NCBI GenBank assembly: GCA_003117195.1 | Contig: BDSI01000061.1 | Span: 310,001 to 374,000 of the forward strand | From: Eudorina sp. 2006-703-Eu-15 | Lineage: Eukaryota > Chlorophyta > Chlorophyceae > Chlamydomonadales > Volvocaceae | DNA length: 64,000 bases | Direction: 5' to 3' | Shown here: in pieces, positions 42,401 through 54,000 of the stretch | Layout of the letters: every line of letters begins with the position of its first letter | How positions within the stretch are numbered: the first letter of the stretch is position 1 | Notes under the pieces: generated by a model | What the model saw: only the letters and a program-made list of their open reading frames with translations | Told to the model about the DNA's origin: nothing | The model's database searches: none | Translations under genes and position numbers: made by a program

Positions 42401-44929
42401 GCCCCCCTCGACGTCCAGAGACATCGGGCAGCGGACTCGGGCAGCGGACAACGTACACGCCGGTGCGCTCCAACGGCTGCAAACACACTTCATTTATGCA
42501 CCCCCGTCAGGGCCGCGCCGCCTGCCCTCTCTCCTAACCCCCCTTCCCCGCCGGTTCGCCTTTTCCAATTTCACCCCCCCACACACACACACCTTGTTCG
42601 CTGCCGCCACTCCACACACCCCGCGCTAATGCCCGCCCGCTTTCTTTCCCCTCAGCCCTTTGCTCTGGCAGCAGCGCAGTTGGAATATGTCTACCAAATT
42701 CCTATACCCCCCCAGCCCTGGCCCCCACCTCACCTTGTTCGCTACGTCTAGCCGCTGCCTCATGGCATCCAGCTCCTTCTGTTTCGCCAGCAGCACCGTC
42801 TCCTTGTCCTCGCGCAGCTTGGAGATCAAGTCCTGCAGCGCGAACAGGCTGTGCTCTGTGCATGTGCTCAACGCGCTCGGCCGCTCCCGACCCCCCGCGC
42901 CGCCGCCGCCGCCGTCGCCGTCGCCGCCGCCGCCGCCGCCCGCTCCGCGCACGGGGCTGTGCGCCTGATGGCTCTGCATCCGCAGCAGGTCCCGCGTTAC
43001 ACCCCCCGCGCCGCCGCTGTTGTTCCCCCATCCGCCGCCGCCGCGGCTGGCGCCGCCGCCGTGCTGCTGTGGGTGCGCCCCGCCGGCACCGCCGGAGAAG
43101 GACGTCGTGATCTCCGCCAGGCGCTCCTCGATCTCCCTCTTCGCGGCGATGCTCGCGTCGTGCTTCACCTTCTCCTCCGCCAGCTCCTGCTGAAGGTACA
43201 TCACCCGGTCCTTGAAGTCCGTGAGCTGCACGGACAGCAGCTTGTTCTCCTCCTGGAGCAGCAGCGTCGCCGCCATCGCGGCCTTCTGCTGCTGGACCTG
43301 CTGCGACGGCAGCGTCGGCGGCGACGCCGCCGACGCCGTCGCGCCGGCCACGGCGAAGGCGCTGCCGGTCGGCCCGCCGCTGTGGTTGGGGTGCGCGCCG
43401 CGCGCCCCCACCGCCGGTGACATGGGCGGCGTCATACCGGCTGGAAGTGCCGCCGCCGCCGCCGTCGCCGCCGCCGCCGCCGACGGAACCCTGGCGGAGC
43501 TGCAGCGCTGGACGTGGTTCGAGCTGGCGGTGCTGTTACTCGTCCGTACAAGTGCGGGATTGGCCTCGCCGCTGCCGCTGCCGGCGCCGCCATCGGCCGC
43601 GGCGGCGGCAGCGCCGCCGCTGCCGACGAGCAGCGGCTGGCTCGGCAGCAGCGCCGACACCGACGCCAGGGACTTGCTGCGCGGGGTCATGGGCGGCGCC
43701 GCGGCCTCCGACGTGCCCGTCCGGCCGTCCTCCTCGCCCTCCTCATCCCGGGACTCCTCGATCGCGCTCAGCGACTGGCCGCCCGCCTGCATCACCAACC
43801 CGTCCCCGGGTCCCGTCATCAGCGGCGCCGTCAGCGGCGTGTCGCTGCGAGGGGACGGCGGGCCGGGGTCGTCCGCCGCCGTCAGCAACATGTCCGTGGT
43901 CCCCGCCGTCGCGTTCAGCCCCCCGCCGGCGCCAGCATCGCCGGCGGCAGCGGCGACGCTCCGGCCGTGCGTGGATGCGGCAAAGGTGCCGCTGGGGCCG
44001 CCCGGCCCCAAAGGGACTGCGGCGGCGGCGCCGGAGGCGGCGGCGGCGGCCGCCGCCGCCGCCTCCATGGCAGCGGCCCGCACGTGGCTGAGGCCCTGCG
44101 CGTTGTCGAGCCACTGCCGGCAGCGGAGCTCATTGTGCTCGCGCTTGAGCCGCTGGAGCTCGCCGCTGGTTTTCGACAGTTCCTGCAGGGATAGGGATTG
44201 GGAAGGCGCACGGCGGGCCGCATAAGCTTTCAGGGCCTTGCGCCGCGGCCCTGAAGCTTCTCTCCTCCAATGCTGTGGGACGCGCAACCCCCGACGAAGA
44301 GAGGGGCCCCAATCTGTGTCTAATGGCAGCTGCCGCACGGAGCGACGTATGTTGAGGACAGCGTGCATCCTGGTGCCATTCGCGTTTGAGTGGCCAAGGG
44401 GGTCGTGCCTTGGGTCCTCGCCGTTCGAGGCGAAGAGAGGGATGGCAGCCGATGCCCTGTCCTCCGCCCGCACCCGCACCTGTTGCAGCTCCGCATTCTC
44501 CCGCTTCAGGTCCTGGCAAACAGTGGCGGAGTCCTCCTTTTCCTTTTCCAACTTCAGCACCAGCGTCTGCGAACCAACACTAATTCGTCAGGCGCGAGGC
44601 CTTGCAAACAACACCAATCAATTGGAGATGAGCATTAAAATTTCGAATGATTTGCTTGAAGGGCACCTTTGCGAGAGCCACTGCTTGCAACCCGCATTTC
44701 GGTTCTAAGCCAGCGCCCTTACCCGTAGACGGATAAGCTCAAAGGCCCTGTCCTCTGACTCCTGCTCAAGCTTATTGAGTGTTTGCAACAGCCCATGCGG
44801 CTTGCGCCCTCCTTGTTGCGGAGGTCCGAGCTGAGGCCTAGCCTGCGGTGGTGGTATATGCCCCACTCCCATAGGCAAGTTCCCCCGCTTCGCTGGACTT
44901 TTCCTTGTTGGTGGCTTGAATGGGTCCAT
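36468..44929 (-). CDS. Gene C: large coiled-coil protein, Ala/Gly-rich, unknown function
   Basis: Eight exons: 44929-44723, 44566-44480, 44182-42734, 41863-41744, 41207-39576, 39192-38932, 38380-38145, 37971-36468; phases match (mostly 0, one phase 2), giving 1831 residues from ATG to TAG. The N-terminus is basic and Pro-rich (MDPFKPPTRKSPAKR). Heptad-type helix follows (LEKEKEDSATVCQDLKRENAELQQ), then alternating coiled coil and low-complexity Ala, Gly and Ser/Pro linkers. Exon 5 is a long Ala/Glu-rich coiled coil of about 540 residues. The last exon begins with helix (RQLSSARLKLTEMGKEV, then a LSALFKKMKHVAQAYRL segment) and ends in a disordered Gly/Ser tail. No catalytic motif seen. A cytoskeletal, centriolar or scaffold role is plausible but unproven. 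Confidence 0.85.
38411..38695. repeat. (TTCAG/TGCAG)n pentanucleotide array
   Basis: About 57 units of a 5-bp repeat switching between TTCAG and TGCAG/CTCAG forms, in the gene C intron between 38381 and 38931. It yields false VQCSS/VQFSS frames on the plus strand. Confidence 0.93.
41226..41452. repeat. Tandem duplication, about 107-bp period
   Basis: GGATCAACGAATTTCCGC at 41282 recurs at 41389, with flanking GGCAAGGCGAACG and CCGTACACAGCCACTG blocks also doubled. In the gene C intron between 41208 and 41743. Confidence 0.75.
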
Positions 44930-45582
44930 GATGCCTCGTTACTGCCACCAGTGACAAAAGGCGTGTTCAGAGTTCCAGGCATTTGGGTTGGGCACTGAGC
45001 CCCGCTACCTATCTACGTGATGAAAACTAGTTGGGTGTATGTAGTGGACATTGAGAAACAATTCTTAAAAGACGGGGGCCGCGGCCAAGTTTGCTTCCGA
45101 AGGGTCGAAGAGCGTATCTCCTATGATACATCACAAATTGCACTTGAGAAGCCTAAAGGATGCCAAAGTTTGTCATGTGCGTCGATAGAGCGCTGCCGAA
45201 CGGCGACAGGGCTATCGACGCCGTACGGCAACAGTTTTTTCTTGACTTGGGCCGAAGCCACTGGTGATAGTCAGGATCGTTCCTTCTTTATTGCCGGACT
45301 AATTCTTCTTCTATGCATCGGGTTTCTTGAGTAGTGACTTATGATACGGTCAATATATTCTTGCAGCTCCCCAGGTTCCAGGTCGAGGGAAACTATCCGA
45401 GTTCAAAGGGTTAATCAGACACGCAGATGAGACAATCCTTTACAGTCGATCATGCTGCTTTTCGGGGAATAACTTCGTGATCAGCGCAGCGCTGCTCTTG
45501 ACGACGCATGACGCTGCCAGGCCTCGTGAGAGATTCTTAACTATTCTAAAACGTATAGGTTTTCCGAGCTTGGGAGGAAAAC
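44930..45582. other. Gap between gene C start and retroelement
   Basis: About 650 bases that should hold the gene C promoter and 5' UTR. No TATA box or other element is clear. No gene seen. Confidence 0.4.
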
Positions 45583-45791
45583 CAAGGTTTTCTGCAATAT
45601 ACGACAGACGAGCGTCTGTGGTTCTGGAGCCGGGTGGCTCCTGTTGGGACGCAGAAGCGTCAGTGTTTGGTACTTTTCGGAGATCATCGTAGCGCTACGG
45701 GCTGTGCTGGCGTTGGACTTTTTGTTGCGGCTGTGTGTTGGCCGTTTGTTATTGTCCATCGTCGGTGCGTCCTCGCCCTTCTCCGGCCATT

Positions 45792-46616
45792 ATGGCGGAA
45801 AACGAGGACCGAGCTCAGTCAATTGACGACATTATTTCGAATCGTCAGAAGCGATTGACCTCGCTGGCACAGAATGCAGCAGTGAAGGCAGTTATGGAGA
45901 AACTGAAGGAGGACCCGGGTGCGATCCTTGAGGAGGCGGAGGAGAAAGCATACAATGCTTTTTTGGCAGCGGAACAGAAGCTAGCCGAGGCCAACCAGCT
46001 CCAACGGCAGCGCGCATCGCCGGAAATCCCGCCAAAACGCCACCGGGAGGAGCTTCCCTTTTACAAGTGCGACTTCGGTGTCAGTGAGGGGAAGACCAAC
46101 AAATCCCTGCTGGGCCAGCGCGACAAGCTGGTCGACCTATGGAACTCGCTGCAAGATGTCAAGGACGCCGTAGCGGACTTGAAGGAGGCTGCGGCGCAGG
46201 AGCGCCCCACCAAAATGAAGAAGGTGGAGGAGGCCATTGCCGAGGGTGAGAAGGCCTTCGTGGGAGCGGCTAAGGACCTAGTGGTAGCCTATAACCACGG
46301 CTGGGAGGTGGTCAAGGGGCTCCAAGGGGCTGCGTACGCGCAATCCGAGGAGGAGCAGAAGAAGCTGAAAGCGGCTATCAAGGCGGCTGAATTGACCGCA
46401 AAGTCCAGCAAGGGCAAGGGCAAGGCCAAGTTTAAGTCTGGGGGAACGGGAGGATCTTCGTCAGGAAGCTTTGGGGGCGCGCAGCAGTCGCAGGGCGTGG
46501 GTGTGGGGATCCGGCGGGTGCAGCAAGCGGCCGCGCCGCAGGCTCCGCCTCCGCGTTACTGTTATTCGTGCGGCGTCGCGGGGCACTTCTCGAAGGAGTG
46601 CCCCAATAAGAAGTAA
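45792..46616 (+). CDS. Retroelement ORF1: Gag-like protein with zinc knuckle
   Basis: 274 residues from ATG 45792 (an upstream in-frame ATG at 45735 is less likely because the leader is not protein-like and overlaps the direct repeat). The N-terminal two thirds are Ala/Glu/Lys-rich helix; a Gly/Ser linker and basic GKGKAKFK patch follow; the end is CYSCGVAGHFSKEC, a CCHC knuckle (C-x2-C-x4-H-x4-C) for nucleic acid binding. Intact, with a stop at 46616. A role in packaging the element RNA is expected from the family. Confidence 0.85.
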   Translation: MAENEDRAQSIDDIISNRQKRLTSLAQNAAVKAVMEKLKEDPGAILEEAEEKAYNAFLAAEQKLAEANQLQRQRASPEIPPKRHREELPFYKCDFGVSEGKTNKSLLGQRDKLVDLWNSLQDVKDAVADLKEAAAQERPTKMKKVEEAIAEGEKAFVGAAKDLVVAYNHGWEVVKGLQGAAYAQSEEEQKKLKAAIKAAELTAKSSKGKGKAKFKSGGTGGSSSGSFGGAQQSQGVGVGIRRVQQAAAPQAPPPRYCYSCGVAGHFSKECPNKK

Positions 46617-46831
46617 TGGAGGGAAGGTGGACGTACGGGGGGTCACCGCAGCATGCTCAGGCGGTGGGTGCGTGGTGCGGTCGCCGGGATCACGGCAGCA
46701 GCCGTCAGGATCTCACGGCGGAGAACCGTAGCGAACGGACGTTCGGAAACCGTGGACAAGGGCAGGAAGCCCAGTGACCGGTCAGGCTGCAGCCTACCGT
46801 TGGCCCAAAGAGGCTTTGGCCCACAGAGGCA

Positions 46832-48760
46832 GTGAGGACAGTGCGACAGCACTTGTCTGTGAGACGTGGAACGTCTGAAGGCCCGTGGTGTCGGTTGCCT
46901 TCCGATTTTGTAACCGCAGATGACCTGTGGGAGGAAGGAAATGATGCACGCGAAAGCGAGGGGGCCGACGCGGCAGCGTCTGGGCAGATCAACGCCCGTA
47001 AGGAGTTCTGGCTCAAGAATATCTGTGCCAGCAAGTGGACAAGGCGGTGGGTGAAGAACGGCTTCCCCCTGGTTTGGGAGGATGCGAAGAACCCCGCCCC
47101 ACGGCGACAACAGCCAAACCACCCAGGGTCGAAGGAGCACGCAGAGTACATGGATGCGACTCTTGCAGAGTTTCTGGCAGCAGGGGCAGCCCGGGAGTGG
47201 GAGGGGCCGTTACCCCCTAAGTGCGTGTTGCCGCTCAACGTCATCCCCAAGAAGCAGCTGGGAAAGTTTAGGGTCCTGTTGGACGGCCGGCATGTGAATA
47301 AGTCCTTGCACTGCCCAAAGTTTAAGTACGAACGTTTGGCAGATCTGGAGGCCCTGATGCGACCGGGGGACCTCATGGTAGGCATCGACCTGACCAACTC
47401 GTACTGGCAGCTTCGGATGAACGATGCGGCGCATGAGTATTTGGGTTTTGAGTGGCGAGGGAAGTACTACGTCTTCACGGTGTTGCCGTTCGGTTTGAAA
47501 TCAGCACCTTGGGGCTTCTCGAAGCTGATGCGGGAGTTCTGCGCGTATTTGCGGCACAAGGGTTTCCGGGTCTTGAACTACCTGGACGACTTCTTGTTTT
47601 TGCTTGGGGGGGACCAAGCAGGCGCGGTGCAGCAGCGGGAGGCCCTCCTGGAGGAGTTCTGCAATGCGGGACTCGGGGTGAACCTCAGCAAAAGTCAGCT
47701 AGTTCCAGTCACCGAGATTCGCTGTCTTGGGTTCGTGATTAACTCGGTGACGATGACCTTCACCATCCCGGAAGACCGGTGGGAGGCGTTCCAGGAGGCT
47801 GTGCAGGCCGTTAAGGGCAGGGAGTCCGTGCCCGCGCGGGCAATGGCCAGGGTAATTGGCCACGCGGTCAGCATGCAGCTGGTGATGGGGGCGCTCGCTC
47901 GCCTGTTCACCCGGGCATGTGAAGCCTCTCTAAGGGAAAAAGAGGGCTGGAACGGTGACGTGATAGTCACGGAGGGAGTGAGGGAGGAGTTGTGCTTCTG
48001 GGAGGGGCTGCCACGGGAAGCCCTGGCAGCCCCAATAGTGAGGCTGGCCGGCACGGCAGCAGTCGAGGTCCGGACGGACGCCAGCGACTTCGCTTGGGCG
48101 GGGGTCATGGCGGGTCAGGCGGTGGCCCACGGTTACCTGTCCCCGGAGGAGAGGAAGGAATCGTCCGCCATGCGGGAGATGCTTGCGTTGCTGTACACGC
48201 TGCAAGCCCTGGAGGGTCGGCTTCGGGGCAAGAGGGTGCACGTCCTGACGGACAGTACCAACGCGCGATCCATTGCGACGAAGGGGAGCAAGGGGGCCCA
48301 CTTGCAGGCGATCGCGCTAAAAGTGTTCTGGTGGTGCAAAGCCGCCCGGGTGCAACTGTCGGTCGCGTGGATTCCAAGGGAGCAGAACGAGGTGGCGGAT
48401 TTCTTCAGCAAGATCCGGGAGAGCTGCGACTGGCAGCTGCTGCCGGAGTTGTTCCGGCAGCTGGACACCCGTTGGGGTCCGCACACCGTGGATCGTTTCG
48501 CGTCGGACCGTAACACACAGCTGCGGCGCTTCAATTCGCTGTTTCACTGCCCGGGGGCAGAGGCGGTGGATTGCTTCGCGCAGCAGTGGGCGGGGGAGAA
48601 CAACTGGTGTAACCCCCCATTCGCGTTGATAGGCCGGTTATGGCGTTTCCTGGAGGAGCAGAGGGCGGTAGCCACGGTGATTATCCCGGTGTGGCCGTCG
48701 GCGGTATGGTGGCCGTTGTTGTGCCCCGCCGAGGGCCGGTGGTCCCCAAGGGGTCCCCAA
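46832..48760 (+). CDS. Retroelement ORF2: reverse transcriptase, RNase H and Dam-like region
   Basis: Open frame downstream of ORF1; the true start is unclear. RT motifs: FRVLLDGRHVNK, GIDLTNSYWQLRM, FTVLPFGLKSAPWGFSKLM, and YLDD at 47579-47590. RNase H: VEVRTDASDFAWAG, then SAMREMLALLYTLQ, HVLTDSTNARSI and IPREQNEVADFFSK. Next come TVDRFASDRNTQLRRFNS and NWCNPPFALI, a layout like the Dam-type methyltransferase region of DIRS elements with an NPPF motif. The frame stays open to 49189, but after about 48,750 it no longer reads as protein because the recombinase is in another frame. Confidence 0.85.
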
Positions 48761-48764
48761 GGAT

Positions 48765-48950
48765 GTGGCCCAGGCGCGCTTTGGGCTGCACAGTCTGCGC
48801 TCGGGGGGGGTGTCGGCGGTGGCGGCGCGGGGAGTGGACGAGCGCCTGTTTCAGGCCCATGGGGGCTGGCGCTCACGGGAGGCGATGCTGCCGTACCTGA
48901 AGGATTCGCAGGAGGCGCGGAGGGGCGTTACCGGGGTGTTGGAGTACTGA
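48765..48950 (+). pseudogene. C-terminal remnant of DIRS tyrosine recombinase
   Basis: About 60 codons holding FGLHSLRSGGVSAVAARG (the HxLR box), then HGGW and MLPYLKDS with the putative nucleophilic Tyr, ending in TGA at 48950. The N-terminal part with the first catalytic Arg is missing: the sequence passes almost directly from the Dam-like region into this piece, so several hundred codons appear deleted. This copy should not be able to integrate by itself. Confidence 0.78.
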
Positions 48951-49069
48951 CGGCTCCCCCCGTAATAATTGAAGGTTCGGTGCGTCCTCGCCCTTCTCCG
49001 GCCCTGCATTGTTTATTATCGCCCCGGTGGGGCTCTAGCGGTGTAATGGAGTCTTTGCAGAAAACCTTG

Positions 49070-51054
49070 TTCCTTGTGGCAATATTGCTTGCTTGCCGAG
49101 CGTCAGCCGGTCAGCGCTGTCAGCGCACGCCCAGTCTCGGTGTACAACTAAACCGTGGGATCCGGGCTCCTCGATTCACGAAGCACTGAAAGCACATCGT
49201 GACTGCCAGCGTTAACCGCCGCTAACGAACACGGCACAGGGGACAGGGCGTGTCGGCCTTCTTGTCATGTCTCCTGAGAGCACAGGGAGCATGCGAGGCT
49301 CCAAAGTTTGACAGAACCGGCCACTAACGAGTGGGCTGCAGAACCACCGCACTCTGGTCCCACACGGTCCCACCTAACTCGATTCCATTCGTTCGTACAT
49401 ACCGTACGATTTTGCCCGTAACTCACGCCGACGCACGCATCCTGTAAGCACGAAGTTCACAGAACGTGCCATCCAAGTCCCCACAAGCGCACACAGCTGG
49501 TGACGCTTTGCTTACGCGCTGCACCTCTAAACGACGAGCCTGGCGCGCTTGACAGCCATATCGGCATCATGCGCTTCTGTGCACTTCGAGCCGCCTCTCC
49601 CAGTCCCCCAGCTCGCGCTGCCGACCTCACCACAAGATTACCCTCCCCGAAACTCAAAAACTTAGCCCCTGAGCCCAAACTGCCGAACACGCACTGCATG
49701 CGATTTCCGCATCCCTTTCGCTGCTCTCCGTGTCTGAGAATGCCGATGCCGCGCACAATGATTCATTCCCACACGAATTATGGTACTGTCCGGATGCACA
49801 GGCTTGCTACCATCCGATCCCCTTGACCGCTCCGCCGGTGAGCTCAGCGCGCACCGTGCACCCTCACTCTCGCCACACCCGCTATGGGTGAATGGGTCCT
49901 CTTTCCGAAGCCCCATCTCCAAGACCCGCACGTGATCCATCCACACCGGATCCACATTCACGACCCGACCCGACGTCCTGCGCTCCCGTGCCACCGCACT
50001 CACCACACTCTCTCCCGTGCCTGCAGCCTCGTCCCCTGCCCTCCTCCGCTGTCCAATGGAGCACGCTTAACAACCCCGCAAGCAGATGCGTCCGCAGGTA
50101 CTCGCCCAACCAAAAATGTTGCAGACCAGTCCGAAGAGGACATGCCAACCTGTGACTTCGACACGGCAAAAATGGCGCTCCAAGGGAGGCACCCGACGCG
50201 TGGGGAGTCAGGACCTCCCCACTCCATCACCACTCCTTGCCCTCTCCGAGCGACGCACGAACCGGTTAAGAACTCAAGACGCCTTGGCAGCCACCTCGCC
50301 GAGGCCCCACCCTCACTCCCGCCCACGGGCTACGGCACTCGTCATGCAGCCCGTCCCGATCGGTCCCCCGTCCCCTTTCACGCCCCTGCTGCTTTGCGCC
50401 GACCACAGCATGCTCGCCAGGCCAACGCAGCAGCTCACTGCTTCCACTTGCACAGCTGCATACACCATCATCATCATCATCATCATGGTATCAAGGATGA
50501 TGAGTGGAGCGACTCAGCACATTCCGAACTTCCGAAGGATAACCCCCCTGTTAACCACAGCGGCCTTTCAGACGACGAGTCCAAAGTACGGTCCGTCGGT
50601 CGCGCCTCGGCGCGGCGCCCCGTCTCTCGGTGTGGCGGTCCTGCTACGATTCGGTCCCGGTTAGAGGTCGCCCGCCGCCTAGGCCAAGCAGTGCCCGTGC
50701 CGCCACGCGGCGACCTGGAGCGCGCCCCCATCCGTTGCACACCCGGTCTGACCGCGAGATGGAGAACCCCGGCCGGGCCTGTTTGTCGCCGGGGGCTGGG
50801 TGTGTCTAGGCCGTTTTTCTTTGTAAGCCCGAACGACCCCGGCTGCTGTCGCGCCCAAAGCACAGGGCAGCAGGCCGCCTACCGTGCCCGAAAGACCCCG
50901 TGGCACGGTTTGCGATGGGGCGCGGCTGCGGTCTCACCGCGCGATCGTAGGTTCGACCTTGCGGTACGCATCAGCATCAATCGAACGACCTCGCACGCCC
51001 GCACTTCGGCGGCGTTCGCGGGTGCGAACCCAGGGGCCCAGGCATTTCAAGCGA
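49070..51054. other. About 2 kb without a supported gene
   Basis: Between the retroelement and the gene E stop. Holds a short (ATC)n near 50463. Open frames on both strands have no recognisable protein features. It may include the gene E 3' UTR and more of the retroelement's right end. Confidence 0.4.
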
Positions 51055-54000
51055 CTACGTCAGGACGGTGATCTTGTACGTCGGGGGAAAGCTCTGGCGC
51101 GCGAGCGCCGCGGCGAGGTTGAGCAGGTCCATGGCCGACGCGGGCCGCGCGCCGTTGGCGGGCCCGATGCCGCCCCCGGCCGCCAACGGCAGCGCGCGGT
51201 CCATGACGAACCCCGAGTGGAGGTGCAGGTGCCGGTCCCTGTCGCGTCGCCACTCCATGACGCCGCCGCCCATGCACGTGGGCGCCTCGAAGGGCAGGCC
51301 GTGCTTGTGGGACAGCGACAGGATCTGCAGCGAGGACCCAAGATAAGGAACGAGCCCAAACTGAGTGATCCACTCCATCATGTACAAGGGATTGCGCTCA
51401 TAAATGAAATAAGCTAGCTGCGGCACATCGCTGGAAGGGAGCGCGCTTATCGGGAAAACTGCTGTAGCTCGCGGGCGTTGTGAACCTGGGCCCCTTCCTT
51501 GCTGGGCCCACATCGCCTAGCCCGCGGGCGCTGGCTACCAAGCCACGCGAGCCAAGCCAAGCAAGGAAGCAGCCCATGGGGAATGCGCACGGCGCTGATC
51601 CCGGTATCCGTTCCCATTGCAACAACTTGCCAGGAAGCAAGAACGCGCGCGGCCCTGGGAAGCGTGTATGCTTTTGACATAGCGGTTGGCCAGAAGGAAA
51701 CCCGCAGAGGTGCGACCGCTTGAGTGAGTGAGACGCTGGATGACGTCACCGATGAGCTGGCGCTCCCGGTGACGGTGCGCTCGGGGTGTCGTACGCACCT
51801 CACGGTTGCACTCCTCCATCAGCTGGCCCTCACTGCCGTAGTTATGGCCGCGGATGAGGATGCGCTGCCGCTCGCTGCCGGTGACCCCCCGCGCGCTCTG
51901 CTCCCGCAGCTTGAGCATGAGGAAGCGGAAGGAGCCCCACTCGTCGATCTGCACGATTGGAATGAAGTGGCCGACCCACGGCGGGCCTTGCCCGAGGGAC
52001 TCCTGCACCCTGCGGGGCGGGGTGTGCGCGGCCGTGGTGGGCGTTGGGGTGCGCGCGGGTAAATCTGACACGGGCCCGAAAGTCCGTCAAAGGGATAATC
52101 ATGTGCTGATTGTCGTACACGTATCCGTACAGTGTTCCAGCCGCACAGCCGCGAGTGCTGCAAACGATCCGTGTGTGCGGGGTGGGCGCAGCGTCACGCC
52201 ATCAAACAGACGTGCCAGCTGCAGCTGCCTGGCGCCTGGCTCCGACACTCGTGCGCCCCTTTCTTGATTCGAGCGAAGCCCAGATGACGCGTAGACGTGA
52301 CGGCATACACTTCCGTTCGCAACACCCGCCCCCAGACATCCCCATGCCACAAGGGTGAGCTTCGCGTAACCCGTCGGCGGCGTGCTGCCATGCGGCCTGA
52401 GAACAACGCGGTGTGCGTCCAGGGACGCCATCGTTCGATGCAGGCATCAAGATGCAGCCATCGAAGGGATAGCTGGGAGCAAGTACGCAAGATGCTGGTG
52501 CAGACAGGCCTCCTCGCAGAAGCCAGCAGACCGCTGCTGCTGCGGTACCTCCCACACACCCGCTCAACCGGGCCGGGCATGTCTGGGCTGTTTTTCTTAT
52601 GAACCCCGCACAGCCCCCACCATCCCGCACCACCGGCTCAACGCGCGCCGACCCCTACCTGCGATCCGCCTGCTGCTCGCAGTCCAGCTGCTGCTGCAGC
52701 ACCAGCGCCGCGCGCCGGTTCATCGACGCCACCTCCCGACTGGCGGCCAAGAGCTCCCCGCTGGGCTGCCGCCCCAAGATGCGCGGCCCCGACGTGAAGC
52801 TGCCGCTGCCGCTGCCGCACGCCCCCAGCAGCAAGTCCCCCCCGAGGGTGCTCGGCGCCGCGCCCAGCGTGCCCATCGTCCCCGCCAGGACCAGGCTGCC
52901 CTCCATGGACAGGCCGGCACGGCTGCCGCTGCCGTGGCTGCCTCCGCCACGACTGCTGGTGGTTGCGATCTGCATGGAGACGGTGGTGGTTGCGTTGGTG
53001 GCCTGCAGGTACGCCAGGGCCTCGTCCATCTGGTCCCGCGGCGCGGAGGACGCTTGGTCCGGGCCCGCGCGTGCCTGCTCCGCCTGCCAGCGCCGCGTGA
53101 AGCGCCAGCGCCACGCGGCCTCCTGCATCATGGCCTCCATGTCTACGGGCTGCGCAGGCGCCTCTCCTCCGTCCCGCTTCTCGTGCTGCTGCTGCTGGTG
53201 CTGCTGCTGCTGCTGCCCCCCGTTCAGCCAGGTCGTGTGCGTGTACCCGTTGGCGCCGTTCACCTGCTGTCTGCCGTCCTGTCCGTTGTGCATCGAGTGC
53301 CCATTCGCCTCCCTCGATCCCGGGTAGTAGTGCTGCTGGTGCTGCTGTTGTTGCTGCTGTCTGATGAGCAGGTCCTGGAGCGTTATGCTCAGCGGGGGCA
53401 CCTGCGCGGCGATGTTGGCACTGCTGCCCTCGCAGCCGCCACTGCCGCTGCCGCCACCGCTGCCCGTACCACCGTTGCCGATGGGCGTGTTCGGGGAGCG
53501 GTTGTTGCCGCCGGCCGATGACGGGAACGAGGTGCCCGAATTGCTGCCCGGCCCAAACTCGCCCCGCTCCGGAACCGGATCCAGGAGGCGGTACTGGCGG
53601 TCTGCCCAGGTCCCCAGTTGAGGCCCGAGCGGCGCGGTTGTTGGATCGTCGGCGGGTAGCCGGCTGGGGGGTGTTGGCAAGGCCGACACGGGTTCCGGCA
53701 GTTTGGCGGGCACTGCCGACGGCTCTACCGGGACCGCTGGCGGCAAATGCCCGCCGTCGTCGACGCCCTTGGCGGAACCCGCCATGCGCTTCGGCACGGG
53801 AACGGCCTTTTGCGGAGAGGACTCCGGTGCCACGCTGGCTACGAAGGCAGGCTCGGGGACCGGGGCCGCCGCTGCGCCGTACACCGCAGGGGTCTGGCTG
53901 GCGGTGGCGTCCGGCACGGGCCGGGCTACTTGCGGGGTTTCGGTGGGCTTGGGTTTGGGCTGGGGGCAGCGGAAGAGGCGGAAAAACGACGCCCCCGCGC

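Larger units (their letters stand above)
45583..49069 (+). mobile_element. DIRS/PAT-like tyrosine-recombinase retrotransposon, internally deleted
   Basis: Order Gag-like ORF, reverse transcriptase/RNase H, Dam-like region, tyrosine recombinase remnant, as in DIRS-group elements (Volvox Kangaroo and Chlamydomonas TOC/PAT-like elements belong here). A perfect 27-bp direct repeat lies just before the Gag start (45762-45788) and just after the recombinase stop (48977-49003), as expected of split direct repeats. A 15-bp inverted repeat CAAGGTTTTCTGCAA (45583-45597; inverted at 49055-49069) brackets it. I use the latter as tentative ends; the true ends may differ. Confidence 0.8.

Noticed and set aside
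45017..45334. 105-codon plus frame ending in a hydrophobic segment
   Set aside because: No homology sign, poor coding character, lies between gene C and the retroelement.
48951..49189. C-terminal extension of the retroelement RT frame to 49189
   Set aside because: After the Dam-like region the protein-like signal moves to another frame (tracking HSLR...Tyr); the rest of this frame is non-coding and overlaps the direct repeat.
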